DNA from: an uncultured Lachnospiraceae bacterium
GTDB lineage: Bacteria > Bacillota > Clostridia > Lachnospirales > Lachnospiraceae
DNA: 64,000 nt
Assembly (NCBI GenBank): GCA_905199445.1
Contig: CAJKGK010000011.1
Coordinates: forward strand, 1-64,000
Reading direction: 5' to 3'
Below the pieces are notes generated by a model that saw nothing but the letters and a program-made list of their open reading frames with translations, searched no databases and was not told the origin of the DNA. Position numbers and translations under genes: made by a program. Shown piece after piece: positions 34,508 through 43,262 of this stretch (its first letter is position 1; each line of letters opens with the position of its first letter).

Positions 34508-35731
34508 TTATTCTGCAATCTTATATGTTGAATGGGCCATCAGTGCTCTGGCTTCTTCATCACTTAAGTCATAGTGCCAGAATAACTGATAAAATGTTTT
34601 TGCTTCTTCAATCATATCCTCATCATATAAATCCGGGTACAATAAATTTCCCAGCCAGCGGATACCGATGATACGGTTTACTGCCGGCGGCTGTGTCATC
34701 CAGTCATAGGGGCCATTGGGTATCTCATAGTATCTGCCCTGAGAAATTGCTGTCACACCGCCCCAGTTTTCATCTTCGGAAACTGTTTCGTAAGGTCCGC
34801 CCTGACTGAACAGAATCACATCCGGCTGAGCCAGAAGCACAGTTTCCATATTAATGGTATTGCCGCCGCTTTTATTACTGATCTCATCTACAACAATGGC
34901 ATTTTTAGCACCCACAATGTCAATGACCGCAGAATGGATGGAGCCTGCCGCATTCACCTCAAGGCCCGTATCTCCGGAAGCAAACATCACCGTCAGCCGA
35001 TCCTCATCTGCGATCTTTGCTGAACGTTCCTCTGCCATGGCAATCGTTTCATCGATATAAGATGCCAGTGTCTCCGCCTGGGTCTGCATATTCAGCAAAG
35101 CTCCCAGTGTACGATAGGCCTGAGAAAAGGTATCCAAATTGGCTTCAATAAATATGGTGGGAATACCGGTCTGCTCCTGGATAGCATCCATATCTGCCCC
35201 ATGACCGTCCTTCATATCTCCCATGTCAATAATCACCTGGGGTTTGGCCGCAATCAGCGCTTCCATATTCAAGCTGACATTTTTTCCGTAAAACTGGCCA
35301 AATTCCGGCAAATTATAGTATTTTTCATCAAAGTACTTCTGCTGAGCCGATGTAGGATTACTGCTCCATCCAACCATCACATCCGGAGCCAGGGTATAAA
35401 TAATCATCTGAGCCGATGCTCCCGATGGCGCAACCTGGGTCAGATTTTTTGGAAGTACCACTGCACGACCGCAGGAATCTGTAAAGGTCACCGTATCATC
35501 ACCGTTATCCTTAATGGCCACCGACATTGAATCGCCATTTTGTGCGTCCGTTTGACCATCAGATGTTTGGGACTGTGCGTCCGTCTCAGCTGAAAACGAC
35601 GCAGTTGCTCCTTCTGTTTCGGAAAACGTGACCGTTTGTGACCGGGATTCTGTCGGGCCGGATGTCTGGCAGGCCGTCAGACCGACAGTAAGACCAATAA
35701 CCATAAATAATGCGCCCATTGTTTTTTTCAT
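34508..35731 (-). CDS. ABC transporter substrate-binding lipoprotein (FepB/BtuF/MolA type)
   Basis: Class III periplasmic-binding-type protein of 407 residues. A lipoprotein signal with lipobox LTAC (Cys21) is followed by a 50-residue Ser/Thr/Gln-rich linker and two TroA-like lobes (PDVMVGWSSNP, KPQVIIDMGDM, QPDVILFSQGG). The cluster belongs to the iron-siderophore/cobalamin/molybdate superfamily. Ligand is unassigned; the neighbouring XdhC suggests molybdate or tungstate. The gene sits between the methyltransferase and xdhC genes. Confidence 0.85.
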   Translation of the reverse strand: MKKTMGALFMVIGLTVGLTACQTSGPTESRSQTVTFSETEGATASFSAETDAQSQTSDGQTDAQNGDSMSVAIKDNGDDTVTFTDSCGRAVVLPKNLTQVAPSGASAQMIIYTLAPDVMVGWSSNPTSAQQKYFDEKYYNLPEFGQFYGKNVSLNMEALIAAKPQVIIDMGDMKDGHGADMDAIQEQTGIPTIFIEANLDTFSQAYRTLGALLNMQTQAETLASYIDETIAMAEERSAKIADEDRLTVMFASGDTGLEVNAAGSIHSAVIDIVGAKNAIVVDEISNKSGGNTINMETVLLAQPDVILFSQGGPYETVSEDENWGGVTAISQGRYYEIPNGPYDWMTQPPAVNRIIGIRWLGNLLYPDLYDEDMIEEAKTFYQLFWHYDLSDEEARALMAHSTYKIAE

Positions 35732-35768
35732 CTTAATTTCCTCCTTTATTGTTCAACTGCCGATTGGC

Positions 35769-35808
35769 AGCTTCATCTCAATTGTATAAGCTTCATCTCA
35801 ATTGTATA
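35769..35808. repeat. Perfect 20-bp tandem duplication at the methyltransferase 3' end
   Basis: The unit AGCTTCATCTCAATTGTATA occurs twice head to tail (35769-35788, 35789-35808). It covers the stop codon of the methyltransferase gene and extends toward the binding-protein gene, so it duplicated mostly non-coding sequence. Confidence 0.9.
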
Positions 35809-36508
35809 TACGAAATAGTGTGACCGGTTTTTTCAGCGGCATATACAGCGGGTATACACCATCCGGATCCGGTCCCAGACGATCGTAAATCCATGATGTA
35901 TCTTTGCGTCCGTCCACCATCCTTTTACCGTAAAGTTTGGCAAAAGCTTCCATATCCGCCATGCTGTTAAACGGCTGACCAAATTCCAAATCCAGATCTA
36001 CGGCCTCAAAAGGAATATCTTTCGAATTCAGCCACCGGATCATGGTTCCCGCATTTTCGCGGGATGTCTTTTCACAGTTTCTGGAAAAAAGATGCCTGCT
36101 GCTGCGCCCTTTAATAATATAAACCGGTCCCCTGCACACCTTTTCGGTTTGTTTTAAAATCGCCTCTGCCTGTGCAAAATAGCAGAAAATCATGGCATCG
36201 TAAGTTTTTTTAATCTCCATGGTATAAAAATCTCCCATAATCGGAAATACATTGGAAACACCAGTATCCGGTGCTGTCAGATTCCTTGTTAAAACAGTCA
36301 GCGCCTCAGGGGAGATATCCACAGCATCCACCTGCGCCACGTAGGGAGACAGAGCCAAAGACAGATAGCCCAGGCCACAGCCCATGTCACAGATTCTGTC
36401 TGTTTTTTTCAGATCCTGCCCAATCAGCCCTGCCAGTGTTTTATAGTATTGGGTGTGGCTGGCTGCCCTGTCCATATATCGAATCATTTCTTCATTCCAG
36501 ACAAACAT
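35798..36508 (-). CDS. Class I SAM-dependent methyltransferase
   Basis: Methyltransferase-like protein of 236 residues. The Rossmann SAM motif is DMGCGLGYLSLAL, followed by VDAVDISPEAL. The substrate is unknown. It overlaps the upstream ATPase gene by 25 bp with GGAGGGGATAGGGG before its ATG, so it is translationally coupled to an importer, an arrangement also seen in clostridial metal-uptake operons, where it might modify a chelator or a regulator; this is inference. Confidence 0.8.
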   Translation of the reverse strand: MFVWNEEMIRYMDRAASHTQYYKTLAGLIGQDLKKTDRICDMGCGLGYLSLALSPYVAQVDAVDISPEALTVLTRNLTAPDTGVSNVFPIMGDFYTMEIKKTYDAMIFCYFAQAEAILKQTEKVCRGPVYIIKGRSSRHLFSRNCEKTSRENAGTMIRWLNSKDIPFEAVDLDLEFGQPFNSMADMEAFAKLYGKRMVDGRKDTSWIYDRLGPDPDGVYPLYMPLKKPVTLFRIYN

Positions 36509-37281
36509 CCCCTATCCCCTCCAATCCCTTCAGGCATAATAAATTGATGGCCATTTTCTTCATAAAATGTCACACGGACATGATAAAGACGCCAAATCAA
36601 CTCCGGAGTCATCACATCCCTGCCGCCATGGGCAAGCATCATTCCATCATCCACGGCCAGAATTTCATCGGCAAACAATAGCGCATGCTGGGGATTATGG
36701 GAAGAAATAAGCACCGACATACCTTCCTCACAAAGCTTTTTTACCTGCATAAGTACCTTGAGCTGATTGCCGTAATCCAGACTGGATGTCGGTTCATCCA
36801 TAAGCAGCAAACGGCCGCCCTGCGCCAATGCCCTGGCAACAAGCACCATCTGCCGTTCACCGCCGCTGATCTGAGAAAAGCCCTGGTTCTGAAGATGGGA
36901 AATCCCCAGACGCCCCAGGGCCTCCCTGGCGATTTTCTCATCTTCCTCAGAGGGAGATGCAAAGATTGATGTATATGCACTGCGCCCCATCAGGACAATC
37001 TGATGAACCGGATAATTAAATACCGGGCTGGCCGCCTGCGGAATATAGGCCACATGCCGGGCCAGTTCCCTGATAGAATAGGTTCTGATATTTCTGCCTT
37101 CCAGCGCTATCTGTCCCTGGACACCTTTTAAATGCCCAAGAATACATTTAAAAATCGTACTTTTCCCGGCACCGTTATGTCCAAGAAGAAAGGTCATTTT
37201 TCCCGGCTTTACAAAAAAACTAATATCCTTAAGCACCTGGTGCGAACCATAAGCGAAACTTAAATGATTGACTTCAAGCAT
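36484..37281 (-). CDS. ABC transporter ATP-binding protein (FepC/BtuD type)
   Basis: Importer ATPase of 265 residues with Walker A GHNGAGKST, Q-loop PQAASP, signature ISGGERQMVLVARAL and Walker B LLLMDEPTSSLD. It belongs to the FecCDE-type type II importers. It overlaps the permease gene by 8 bp and the methyltransferase gene by 25 bp. With the permease and the lipoprotein it forms a complete importer. Confidence 0.92.
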   Translation of the reverse strand: MLEVNHLSFAYGSHQVLKDISFFVKPGKMTFLLGHNGAGKSTIFKCILGHLKGVQGQIALEGRNIRTYSIRELARHVAYIPQAASPVFNYPVHQIVLMGRSAYTSIFASPSEEDEKIAREALGRLGISHLQNQGFSQISGGERQMVLVARALAQGGRLLLMDEPTSSLDYGNQLKVLMQVKKLCEEGMSVLISSHNPQHALLFADEILAVDDGMMLAHGGRDVMTPELIWRLYHVRVTFYEENGHQFIMPEGIGGDRGCLSGMKK

Positions 37282-38320
37282 GGCTTTGACCTCCCTTCAG
37301 CAATAAATAAAGGAAAAAGGGCGCCCCCACAAAGGCCGTCAAAATACCAATGGGCACCTCACTGGTAGACAGTGTCCTGGCCAGATTATCGACCATGATA
37401 AGGAAAGATCCCCCCATCAATATGGTTGCCGGAAGGAGATATTTATAATCATTTCCTGCAAATTTACGGGCAAAATGGGGAATCACAAGCCCAACCCAGC
37501 CAATCATTCCGCTTACAGAAACACTGACCGCAGTCATCAAAGTTGCACATACAATAATCCCCATGCGAAGGCGGTGAATATGAACCCCCAGCGCCATAGC
37601 CTCTTCATCCGCCAGTGTTGCCACATTCAAACGCCAACGCAGCAAAAACAGAGGGACCATTCCCAGTAAAATAACCGGAACAAGAAGCATAAGGTCCTCC
37701 TTTCTTATAGAAGCCAGGCTGCCCATGAGCCAATAAGTAATGGCCGGCAGCTGATCTGTGGGATCGGCTACCAGTTTCAAAAAGGATGTACCTGCCGAAA
37801 ACAGGGACCCCATCATAATCCCCGCCAAAATCAATCCCATGGCCATATTATTTTTATACTTTGACGAAATCACGCAGACGATCACCACCGCCAAAAGCCC
37901 GAATCCAAAAGACAGCAGACTGATACCGGCATAGCCCACCCCCATCAGGATGCCAAGGGCAGCACCAAAGCCGGCACCGGCAGATGTACCTAAAACATCC
38001 GGCGAGACCATAGGATTTTTAAACATTCCCTGATAGACACCGCCGGAAACTGCCAGGGCACCGCCAATGAGTCCTGCGGCAATAATTCTTGGAAACCGCA
38101 CATTCATAACCACAATCTCCATGGACGTATCCCATGTATGCTCAATAGGAAGAATTTTTGAAATAAATATTTTGATGACCTCCGGCACCGGTACCCCATA
38201 CAGTCCGATGGCAAAGGATACGAAAAAACAGATTAAGAATAGAATCAGCAGCACAAATACCCGACGCCGGTACTTGACGCTTCCGCCGCTACTTGACGTC
38301 CTGCGCTTGTTTTTCATCAT
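37274..38320 (-). CDS. FecCD-family ABC transporter permease
   Basis: Permease of 348 residues with about ten membrane helices (PF01032 type), including RFPRIIAAGLIGGALAVSGG and SDVLGTSAG-like PDVLGTSAGAGFG near the ATPase-contact region, and MIGWVGLVIPHFAR. The ATG at 38320 has AGAGGTGA upstream; the longer frame begins in the divergent regulatory region and is not believed. The Arg/Lys/Ser-rich N-terminus precedes the first helix. Substrate class: ferric siderophore, cobalamin, or molybdate/tungstate. Confidence 0.9.
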   Translation of the reverse strand: MMKNKRRTSSSGGSVKYRRRVFVLLILFLICFFVSFAIGLYGVPVPEVIKIFISKILPIEHTWDTSMEIVVMNVRFPRIIAAGLIGGALAVSGGVYQGMFKNPMVSPDVLGTSAGAGFGAALGILMGVGYAGISLLSFGFGLLAVVIVCVISSKYKNNMAMGLILAGIMMGSLFSAGTSFLKLVADPTDQLPAITYWLMGSLASIRKEDLMLLVPVILLGMVPLFLLRWRLNVATLADEEAMALGVHIHRLRMGIIVCATLMTAVSVSVSGMIGWVGLVIPHFARKFAGNDYKYLLPATILMGGSFLIMVDNLARTLSTSEVPIGILTAFVGAPFFLYLLLKGGQSHA

Positions 38321-38386
38321 ATGTTTCACCTCTTTACATGCTGGCTTCATTATATCATTGAATACATCATCAAACAACGAAGAATA

Positions 38387-38422
38387 TTCGATAATTTCGA
38401 ATTTATATTCTATATTATCGAA
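38387..38422. promoter_or_regulatory. Inverted repeat in the divergent importer/THEP1 promoter region
   Basis: Perfect 9-bp inverted repeat TTCGATAAT (38387-38395) and ATTATCGAA (38414-38422), separated by 18 AT-rich bases, lies 66 bp upstream of the permease start and 159 bp before the THEP1 start. The spacing and CGATAAT half-sites loosely recall ModE-type molybdate operators, but the match is not close. Promoter boxes could not be fixed. Confidence 0.45.
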
Positions 38423-38580
38423 CTTCATTGATCTTTTCTTTATCACACACCTTTTTTACTAAAACAAGTCTAAACAAGCGCCGACAAAAGGTGTACAATC
38501 ACTGTATCAAATAAAAATATAAAAAACGGACATGCTTCACAAAGAATTTTATTCCTGATGAAACAGCCTAGGGAGGTTTT

Positions 38581-39216
38581 ATGAAACATATTTTTCTTAC
38601 AGGAGATATCGGCTGCGGCAAGAGTACCCTGATCCGCCGTGTTCTCGAAACAGCCGGTTCGCAGATAACCGTTGCCGGCGGTTTTCTCACCGGCTTTGAA
38701 AATAACCAGCGCTTTGGCCCCAGAAAACTTTATATGTGCAATGCCAAAAATTTCAGTGACCCTCAATTTCTCAGGCAACCTGTATTTTCCCAGGTATACG
38801 GCGGCCAGGCCGCTGCAAACCTGGAAGCTTTCAGCCCGCCTCAAATCATCCGGGAAACCTTCGAGGATTTTGGCGTCTCCTTAATTGAGGCCGGACTTAC
38901 AACAGCCTTAAATGCAGACAAAGCAGCCAAGAAAACAGTCCCAAAAGTTCCCCTAAAAAATAATAACAACGGCGGCTCTGTGCCTGTACTTATTTTCGAT
39001 GAATGTGGTTATATGGAGGCTGAGGCACCATTGTTCCGTCAGGCAGTCATCCGGTCTCTGGATTCACCGGTTCCCATTCTTGGCGTCATCCGACAGACAA
39101 CCCGGCCATCCTGGCTGGATCAAATCCGTGCCCATCCCGACACCCTGCTGATGACTGTGACACCGCAAAACAGAGACCACCTGGTGCCTCTCCTTTGCGG
39201 CCTGCTGTGCCCTTAG
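38581..39216 (+). CDS. THEP1-type nucleoside-triphosphatase
   Basis: P-loop NTPase of 211 residues: Walker A TGDIGCGKSTLIRR and Walker B VLIFDECGYME (where many THEP1 proteins have DExG). Family members hydrolyse NTPs in vitro with unknown role and often accompany molybdenum-enzyme or metal genes in Clostridia. AGGGAGG lies four bases before the ATG. It is divergent from the importer operon and shares its control region. A poorly conserved insert with KNNNNGG lies before Walker B. Confidence 0.82.
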   Translation: MKHIFLTGDIGCGKSTLIRRVLETAGSQITVAGGFLTGFENNQRFGPRKLYMCNAKNFSDPQFLRQPVFSQVYGGQAAANLEAFSPPQIIRETFEDFGVSLIEAGLTTALNADKAAKKTVPKVPLKNNNNGGSVPVLIFDECGYMEAEAPLFRQAVIRSLDSPVPILGVIRQTTRPSWLDQIRAHPDTLLMTVTPQNRDHLVPLLCGLLCP

Positions 39217-39236
39217 TGACTGATAACCCATTTAAA

Positions 39237-39302
39237 ATGCCCCCATTCAGGCCACAAGTTTTATGATTTTACTTGTCTCCTAAATGGGGGCATCTTATTT
39301 TT
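39237..39302. terminator. Bidirectional terminator between THEP1 and carB
   Basis: Perfect 11-bp stem ATGCCCCCATT / AATGGGGGCAT (39237-39247, 39283-39293) with a further inner ACAAGT/ACTTGT stem. A U-run follows on the plus strand (TTATTTTT) and a short one on the minus strand (TTTTAAA), serving both convergent genes. Confidence 0.8.
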
Positions 39303-39313
39303 AATGATCTTTA

Positions 39314-42300
39314 TTATTTAATATGGCTGTGTCTTTCCTGAAGTGACATTACACCAATCTGTTTTTCTTTCTGAACAGCGAGAATTCCGTTGGCAGTCGC
39401 CAGGGCTGCGGCCATTGTTGTCATATAAGGCACACGGCTCTTCACGCAGGCTTTACGCACATAGCTGTCATCCGGACCGGCATCATTTCCCTTTGGTGTA
39501 TTAACTACAAGCTGTACCTTATTATTGGTAATCATATCATACACATTGGGACGTCCTTCGGAAACCTTGAAAATTTTCTCTGACTCAATGCCGTTTTCAG
39601 CCAGATATTCTCTTGTATGCTTTGTGGACATGATCTTAAAGCCAGCCTGTTTAAACAGTTTTGCAACCGCCAGTACGTCATTTTTATCCCGGTTGCTGAC
39701 ACTGATTAATACGGTGCCTTCCAGAGGCAGTTTTGTCTGTGTAGCTTCCTGAGCCTTGTAGAAGGCCTCACCCACATTGTCGGCAATACCGAGAACCTCA
39801 CCTGTAGAACGCATTTCAGGTCCTAACAGAGGGTCAACCTCTGGGAACATGTTAAATGGGAATACAGCTTCCTTCACGCCATAATGGGGAATTTCCTTTT
39901 CCTTCAGATCATTGAGCGGTGAAGGCTTTCCTGTAAATTCCATAGTAATAATCTCTGTCGCCAGAGGAACCATGGAAATATTACATACCTTTGATACAAG
40001 AGGTACTGTACGGGAGGCTCTTGGATTGGCTTCCAGAACATACACCTTATCATTTTCAATAGCATACTGCATATTCATCAAACCACGCACATGCATTTCT
40101 TCGGCAATTTTCTTTGTATATTCCTTAATTGTCTTCAGGTTTTCCTGAGAAATGTTCTGAGATGGAATAATACATGCAGAGTCACCGGAATGAACACCGG
40201 CCAGCTCAATATGCTCCATAACCGCAGGTACAAAGGCATGAGTACCATCACTGATGGCATCGGCTTCACACTCTGTGGCATGCTGCAGGAAGCGGTCAAT
40301 AAGAATCGGACGATCCGGTGTCACACCTACCGCTGCTGCCATATAAGCTTTCATGCTTTCCGGTTCATACACAACTTCCATGCCCCGGCCGCCAAGAACA
40401 TAGGATGGGCGAACCATCACCGGATAACCGATGCGGTCTGCAATCTCAAGGGCATCTTCCACAGTTACAGCCATACCGGATTCAGGCATAGGTATTTCAA
40501 GCTTATCCATCATGGCCCGGAACAGATCACGATCTTCTGCAAGGTCAATCACAGCCGGAGATGTTCCCAGAATCTTCACACCGTTCTTTTCCAGTTCTGC
40601 GGAAAGATTAAGCGGTGTCTGACCGCCGAACTGAGCAATAACACCCAGTGGCTTTTCCTTCTTATAAATACTTAAAACATCTTCCAGTGTTAAAGGTTCA
40701 AAGTAAAGCTTGTCAGATGTATCATAGTCTGTGGACACGGTTTCAGGATTGCAGTTGACAATGATTGTCTCAAAACCTGCCTTCTTTAATGCAAGGGCAC
40801 AATGGACGCAGCAGTAGTCAAATTCAATCCCCTGGCCAATGCGGTTCGGACCGCCGCCCAGAATCATAATCTTATTTTTATTTTCACTGGCCACGCTTTC
40901 ATCCTTAGCATGATAAGTGGAATAATAGTAATTCTTGTCCTGAGTACCGCTGACATGAACGCCTTCCCATGCTTCCTCGATACCGGCAGCCGCTCTGGCG
41001 CTGCGGATATCATCTTCAGAAACTTCAAGAATCTTACTCAGGTATTTGTCTGAAAAACCATCCAGCTTAGCCTGACGCAGAGCCGCTTCCTCAGGAACCG
41101 CACCTTTGCCTGCCAGAAGAGCCTCTTCTTCCTCAACCAGTTCTTTCATCTGCTCAATAAAATAAGGTTTAATTTTTGTCAGTTCATGAAGTTCTTCTAC
41201 TGTGGCACCTTTTCTCAATGCTTCATACATGATAAACTGGCGCTGGCTTGTAGGCTCGAACAGCATGTTCAGCAGTTCTTCCTTGGATTTATCATGGAAA
41301 TTCTTTGCAAATCCCAGACCATACTGACCATTTTCCAGACTGCGGATTGCTTTCTGGAAAGCTTCTTTATAAGTTTTCCCGATACTCATAACTTCGCCGA
41401 CAGCACGCATCTGTGTCCCCAGCTTATCCTGCACACCCTTGAATTTTTCAAATGCCCAGCGGGCGAACTTGATCACAATGTAATCTCCGTCCGGAACATA
41501 CTTGTCCAGAGTGCCATACTTACCGCATGGAATCTCATCCAATGTCAGTCCGCTGGCCAGCATTGCAGATACAAGGGCAATAGGGAAACCAGTGGCTTTT
41601 GAAGCCAGCGCCGATGATCTGGATGTTCTCGGATTGATTTCAATAACTGCAATTCTTCCGTCTTCCGGATTACGTGCAAACTGTACGTTTGTACCGCCGA
41701 TTACCTGAACCTCTTCAACGATCTTATAGGCCTGACGCTGAAGTTCCTCCTGAGCCTCTTTAGGAATGGTCAACATCGGGGCAGAACAGAAGGAGTCTCC
41801 TGTATGAACGCCCAGAGGGTCAATATTTTCAATGAAACATACGGTAATCATGTTGTTTTTTGCATCGCGGACAACTTCCAGTTCCAGTTCTTCCCAGCCA
41901 AGAATAGACTCTTCAACAAGAACCTGGCCGACAAGGCTGGCCTGAAGACCACGGGCACATACAGTCTTTAATTCTTCTACGTTATATACAAGTCCGCCGC
42001 CGGCACCGCCCATTGTATATGCCGGACGCAAAACAACCGGATACCCCAGTTTTTCAGCAATAGCCAAAGCCTCATCTACAGTATAGGCAACTTCGCTGCG
42101 GGCCATCTCAATGCCCAGACGATTCATGGTCTTTTTAAACTCAATACGGTCCTCACCGCGTTCAATCGCATCGATCTGAACACCGATAACTTTGACATCA
42201 TATTTTTCAAGCACGCCGGCTGCTGCAAGCTCAGAACAGAGATTTAAACCAGACTGTCCGCCAAGATTGGGCAGGATCGCATCCGGTCTTTCCTTTGCAA

Positions 42301-42532
42301 TAATCTGTTCAAGGCGTTCTACATTTAATGGCTCGATATAGGTCACGTCCGCAATGCCAGGGTCGGTCATAATTGTAGCAGGATTGGAATTGACAAGAAC
42401 AATTTCATATCCAAGCTGACGCAGAGCCTTACATGCCTGTGTACCGGAATAGTCAAACTCGCATGCCTGTCCGATAATAATCGGGCCGGAACCAATAATC
42501 AGTACTTTGTGAATATCATTTCTCTTTCCCAT
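39314..42532 (-). CDS. carB: Carbamoyl-phosphate synthase large subunit
   Basis: Large subunit of 1072 residues making carbamoyl phosphate for pyrimidines and arginine. Two tandem synthetase halves are visible (IGSGPIIIGQACEFDYSG and LGGGPNRIGQGIEFDYC) each with ATP-grasp segments, and a C-terminal MGS allosteric domain (VLAVAKLFKQAGFKIMSTK). The start at 42532 follows TGGAGGAAC; longer starts lack a site. The small subunit gene carA is not adjacent, which is unusual. It has its own upstream region of 200 bp with a weak -10 (TATACT, 42565-42570) but no clear PyrR attenuator. Confidence 0.96.
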   Translation of the reverse strand: MGKRNDIHKVLIIGSGPIIIGQACEFDYSGTQACKALRQLGYEIVLVNSNPATIMTDPGIADVTYIEPLNVERLEQIIAKERPDAILPNLGGQSGLNLCSELAAAGVLEKYDVKVIGVQIDAIERGEDRIEFKKTMNRLGIEMARSEVAYTVDEALAIAEKLGYPVVLRPAYTMGGAGGGLVYNVEELKTVCARGLQASLVGQVLVEESILGWEELELEVVRDAKNNMITVCFIENIDPLGVHTGDSFCSAPMLTIPKEAQEELQRQAYKIVEEVQVIGGTNVQFARNPEDGRIAVIEINPRTSRSSALASKATGFPIALVSAMLASGLTLDEIPCGKYGTLDKYVPDGDYIVIKFARWAFEKFKGVQDKLGTQMRAVGEVMSIGKTYKEAFQKAIRSLENGQYGLGFAKNFHDKSKEELLNMLFEPTSQRQFIMYEALRKGATVEELHELTKIKPYFIEQMKELVEEEEALLAGKGAVPEEAALRQAKLDGFSDKYLSKILEVSEDDIRSARAAAGIEEAWEGVHVSGTQDKNYYYSTYHAKDESVASENKNKIMILGGGPNRIGQGIEFDYCCVHCALALKKAGFETIIVNCNPETVSTDYDTSDKLYFEPLTLEDVLSIYKKEKPLGVIAQFGGQTPLNLSAELEKNGVKILGTSPAVIDLAEDRDLFRAMMDKLEIPMPESGMAVTVEDALEIADRIGYPVMVRPSYVLGGRGMEVVYEPESMKAYMAAAVGVTPDRPILIDRFLQHATECEADAISDGTHAFVPAVMEHIELAGVHSGDSACIIPSQNISQENLKTIKEYTKKIAEEMHVRGLMNMQYAIENDKVYVLEANPRASRTVPLVSKVCNISMVPLATEIITMEFTGKPSPLNDLKEKEIPHYGVKEAVFPFNMFPEVDPLLGPEMRSTGEVLGIADNVGEAFYKAQEATQTKLPLEGTVLISVSNRDKNDVLAVAKLFKQAGFKIMSTKHTREYLAENGIESEKIFKVSEGRPNVYDMITNNKVQLVVNTPKGNDAGPDDSYVRKACVKSRVPYMTTMAAALATANGILAVQKEKQIGVMSLQERHSHIK

Positions 42533-42734
42533 ATGTTCCTCCATTGTGCATTTTTTCTCAAGACAGTATACTACATTTACCTTCAATAATAAATACAAAA
42601 TTTTTATAAATTTTATTATTCTACACATTGGGCGCTCATTGCAGGCTTTTTACCCTCACAAATGTTACTTTTCGCCAAAAAATAACATGAAGGAAGCCTA
42701 AAAATTTTTTAGGTTTATAAAAAACTTCGTATCT

Positions 42735-43238
42735 CTAAAAACTCCGTATGCGGTCACTGCCGTCATCGGTTGTATTTTCTATAGAACGAATCACAACATA
42801 ATAGCCGTTTTTTTCATTCACCTTTACGAACACCCGATCTCCCGCCTTGTGCCCCATAATGGCCTTTCCAATGGGGGATTCATTGCTGATACGTCCTTCC
42901 AGAGAATTTTCTCTGATGGTTGTCACAATTTTATAGGTTTCACATTCATCTTCATCTTCAAAATACAGTTCTACTGTATTATTTAATCCAACCTCATCCG
43001 CTTTGGAAGTGTCTGACACCACTTTGGCGGTTTTTATCATTCGTTCCAGATAACGAATCCGGCTTTCATTTTTATTTTTATCCCTTTTGGCCGCATAATA
43101 CTCAAAATTTTCACTGAGATCCCCATGCTCTCTGGCCTCCTTGACCGCTTCAATGGCGTCAGGGCGCACAACAAGCCTTCGGTATTCGATCTCCTCTTTC
43201 AGACGACGAATATCATTTTCCGTTAACTGATCATACAT
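42735..43238 (-). CDS. GreA/GreB-family elongation factor (second paralogue)
   Basis: Second GreA-type protein, 167 residues. The coiled-coil tip GDLSENFEYYAAKRDKNKN is conserved, and the FKBP-like domain has RISNESPIGKAIMGHKAGD. It is clearly diverged from the lysS-linked greA (different N-terminus and basic coiled coil). It could be a backtrack-rescue factor with different timing, or a competitor of GreA. It lies 24 bp before the MATE gene stop region in the same orientation. A short AT-rich hairpin (near 42697-42715) follows it. Confidence 0.88.
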   Translation of the reverse strand: MYDQLTENDIRRLKEEIEYRRLVVRPDAIEAVKEAREHGDLSENFEYYAAKRDKNKNESRIRYLERMIKTAKVVSDTSKADEVGLNNTVELYFEDEDECETYKIVTTIRENSLEGRISNESPIGKAIMGHKAGDRVFVKVNEKNGYYVVIRSIENTTDDGSDRIRSF

Positions 43239-43262
43239 ATATGCTCACTCCCAAATTTTATT

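Noticed and set aside
38321..38446. Extended N-terminus of the FecCD permease
   Set aside because: The extra 42 codons lie in the AT-rich divergent control region and the downstream ATG has a clear ribosome binding site.
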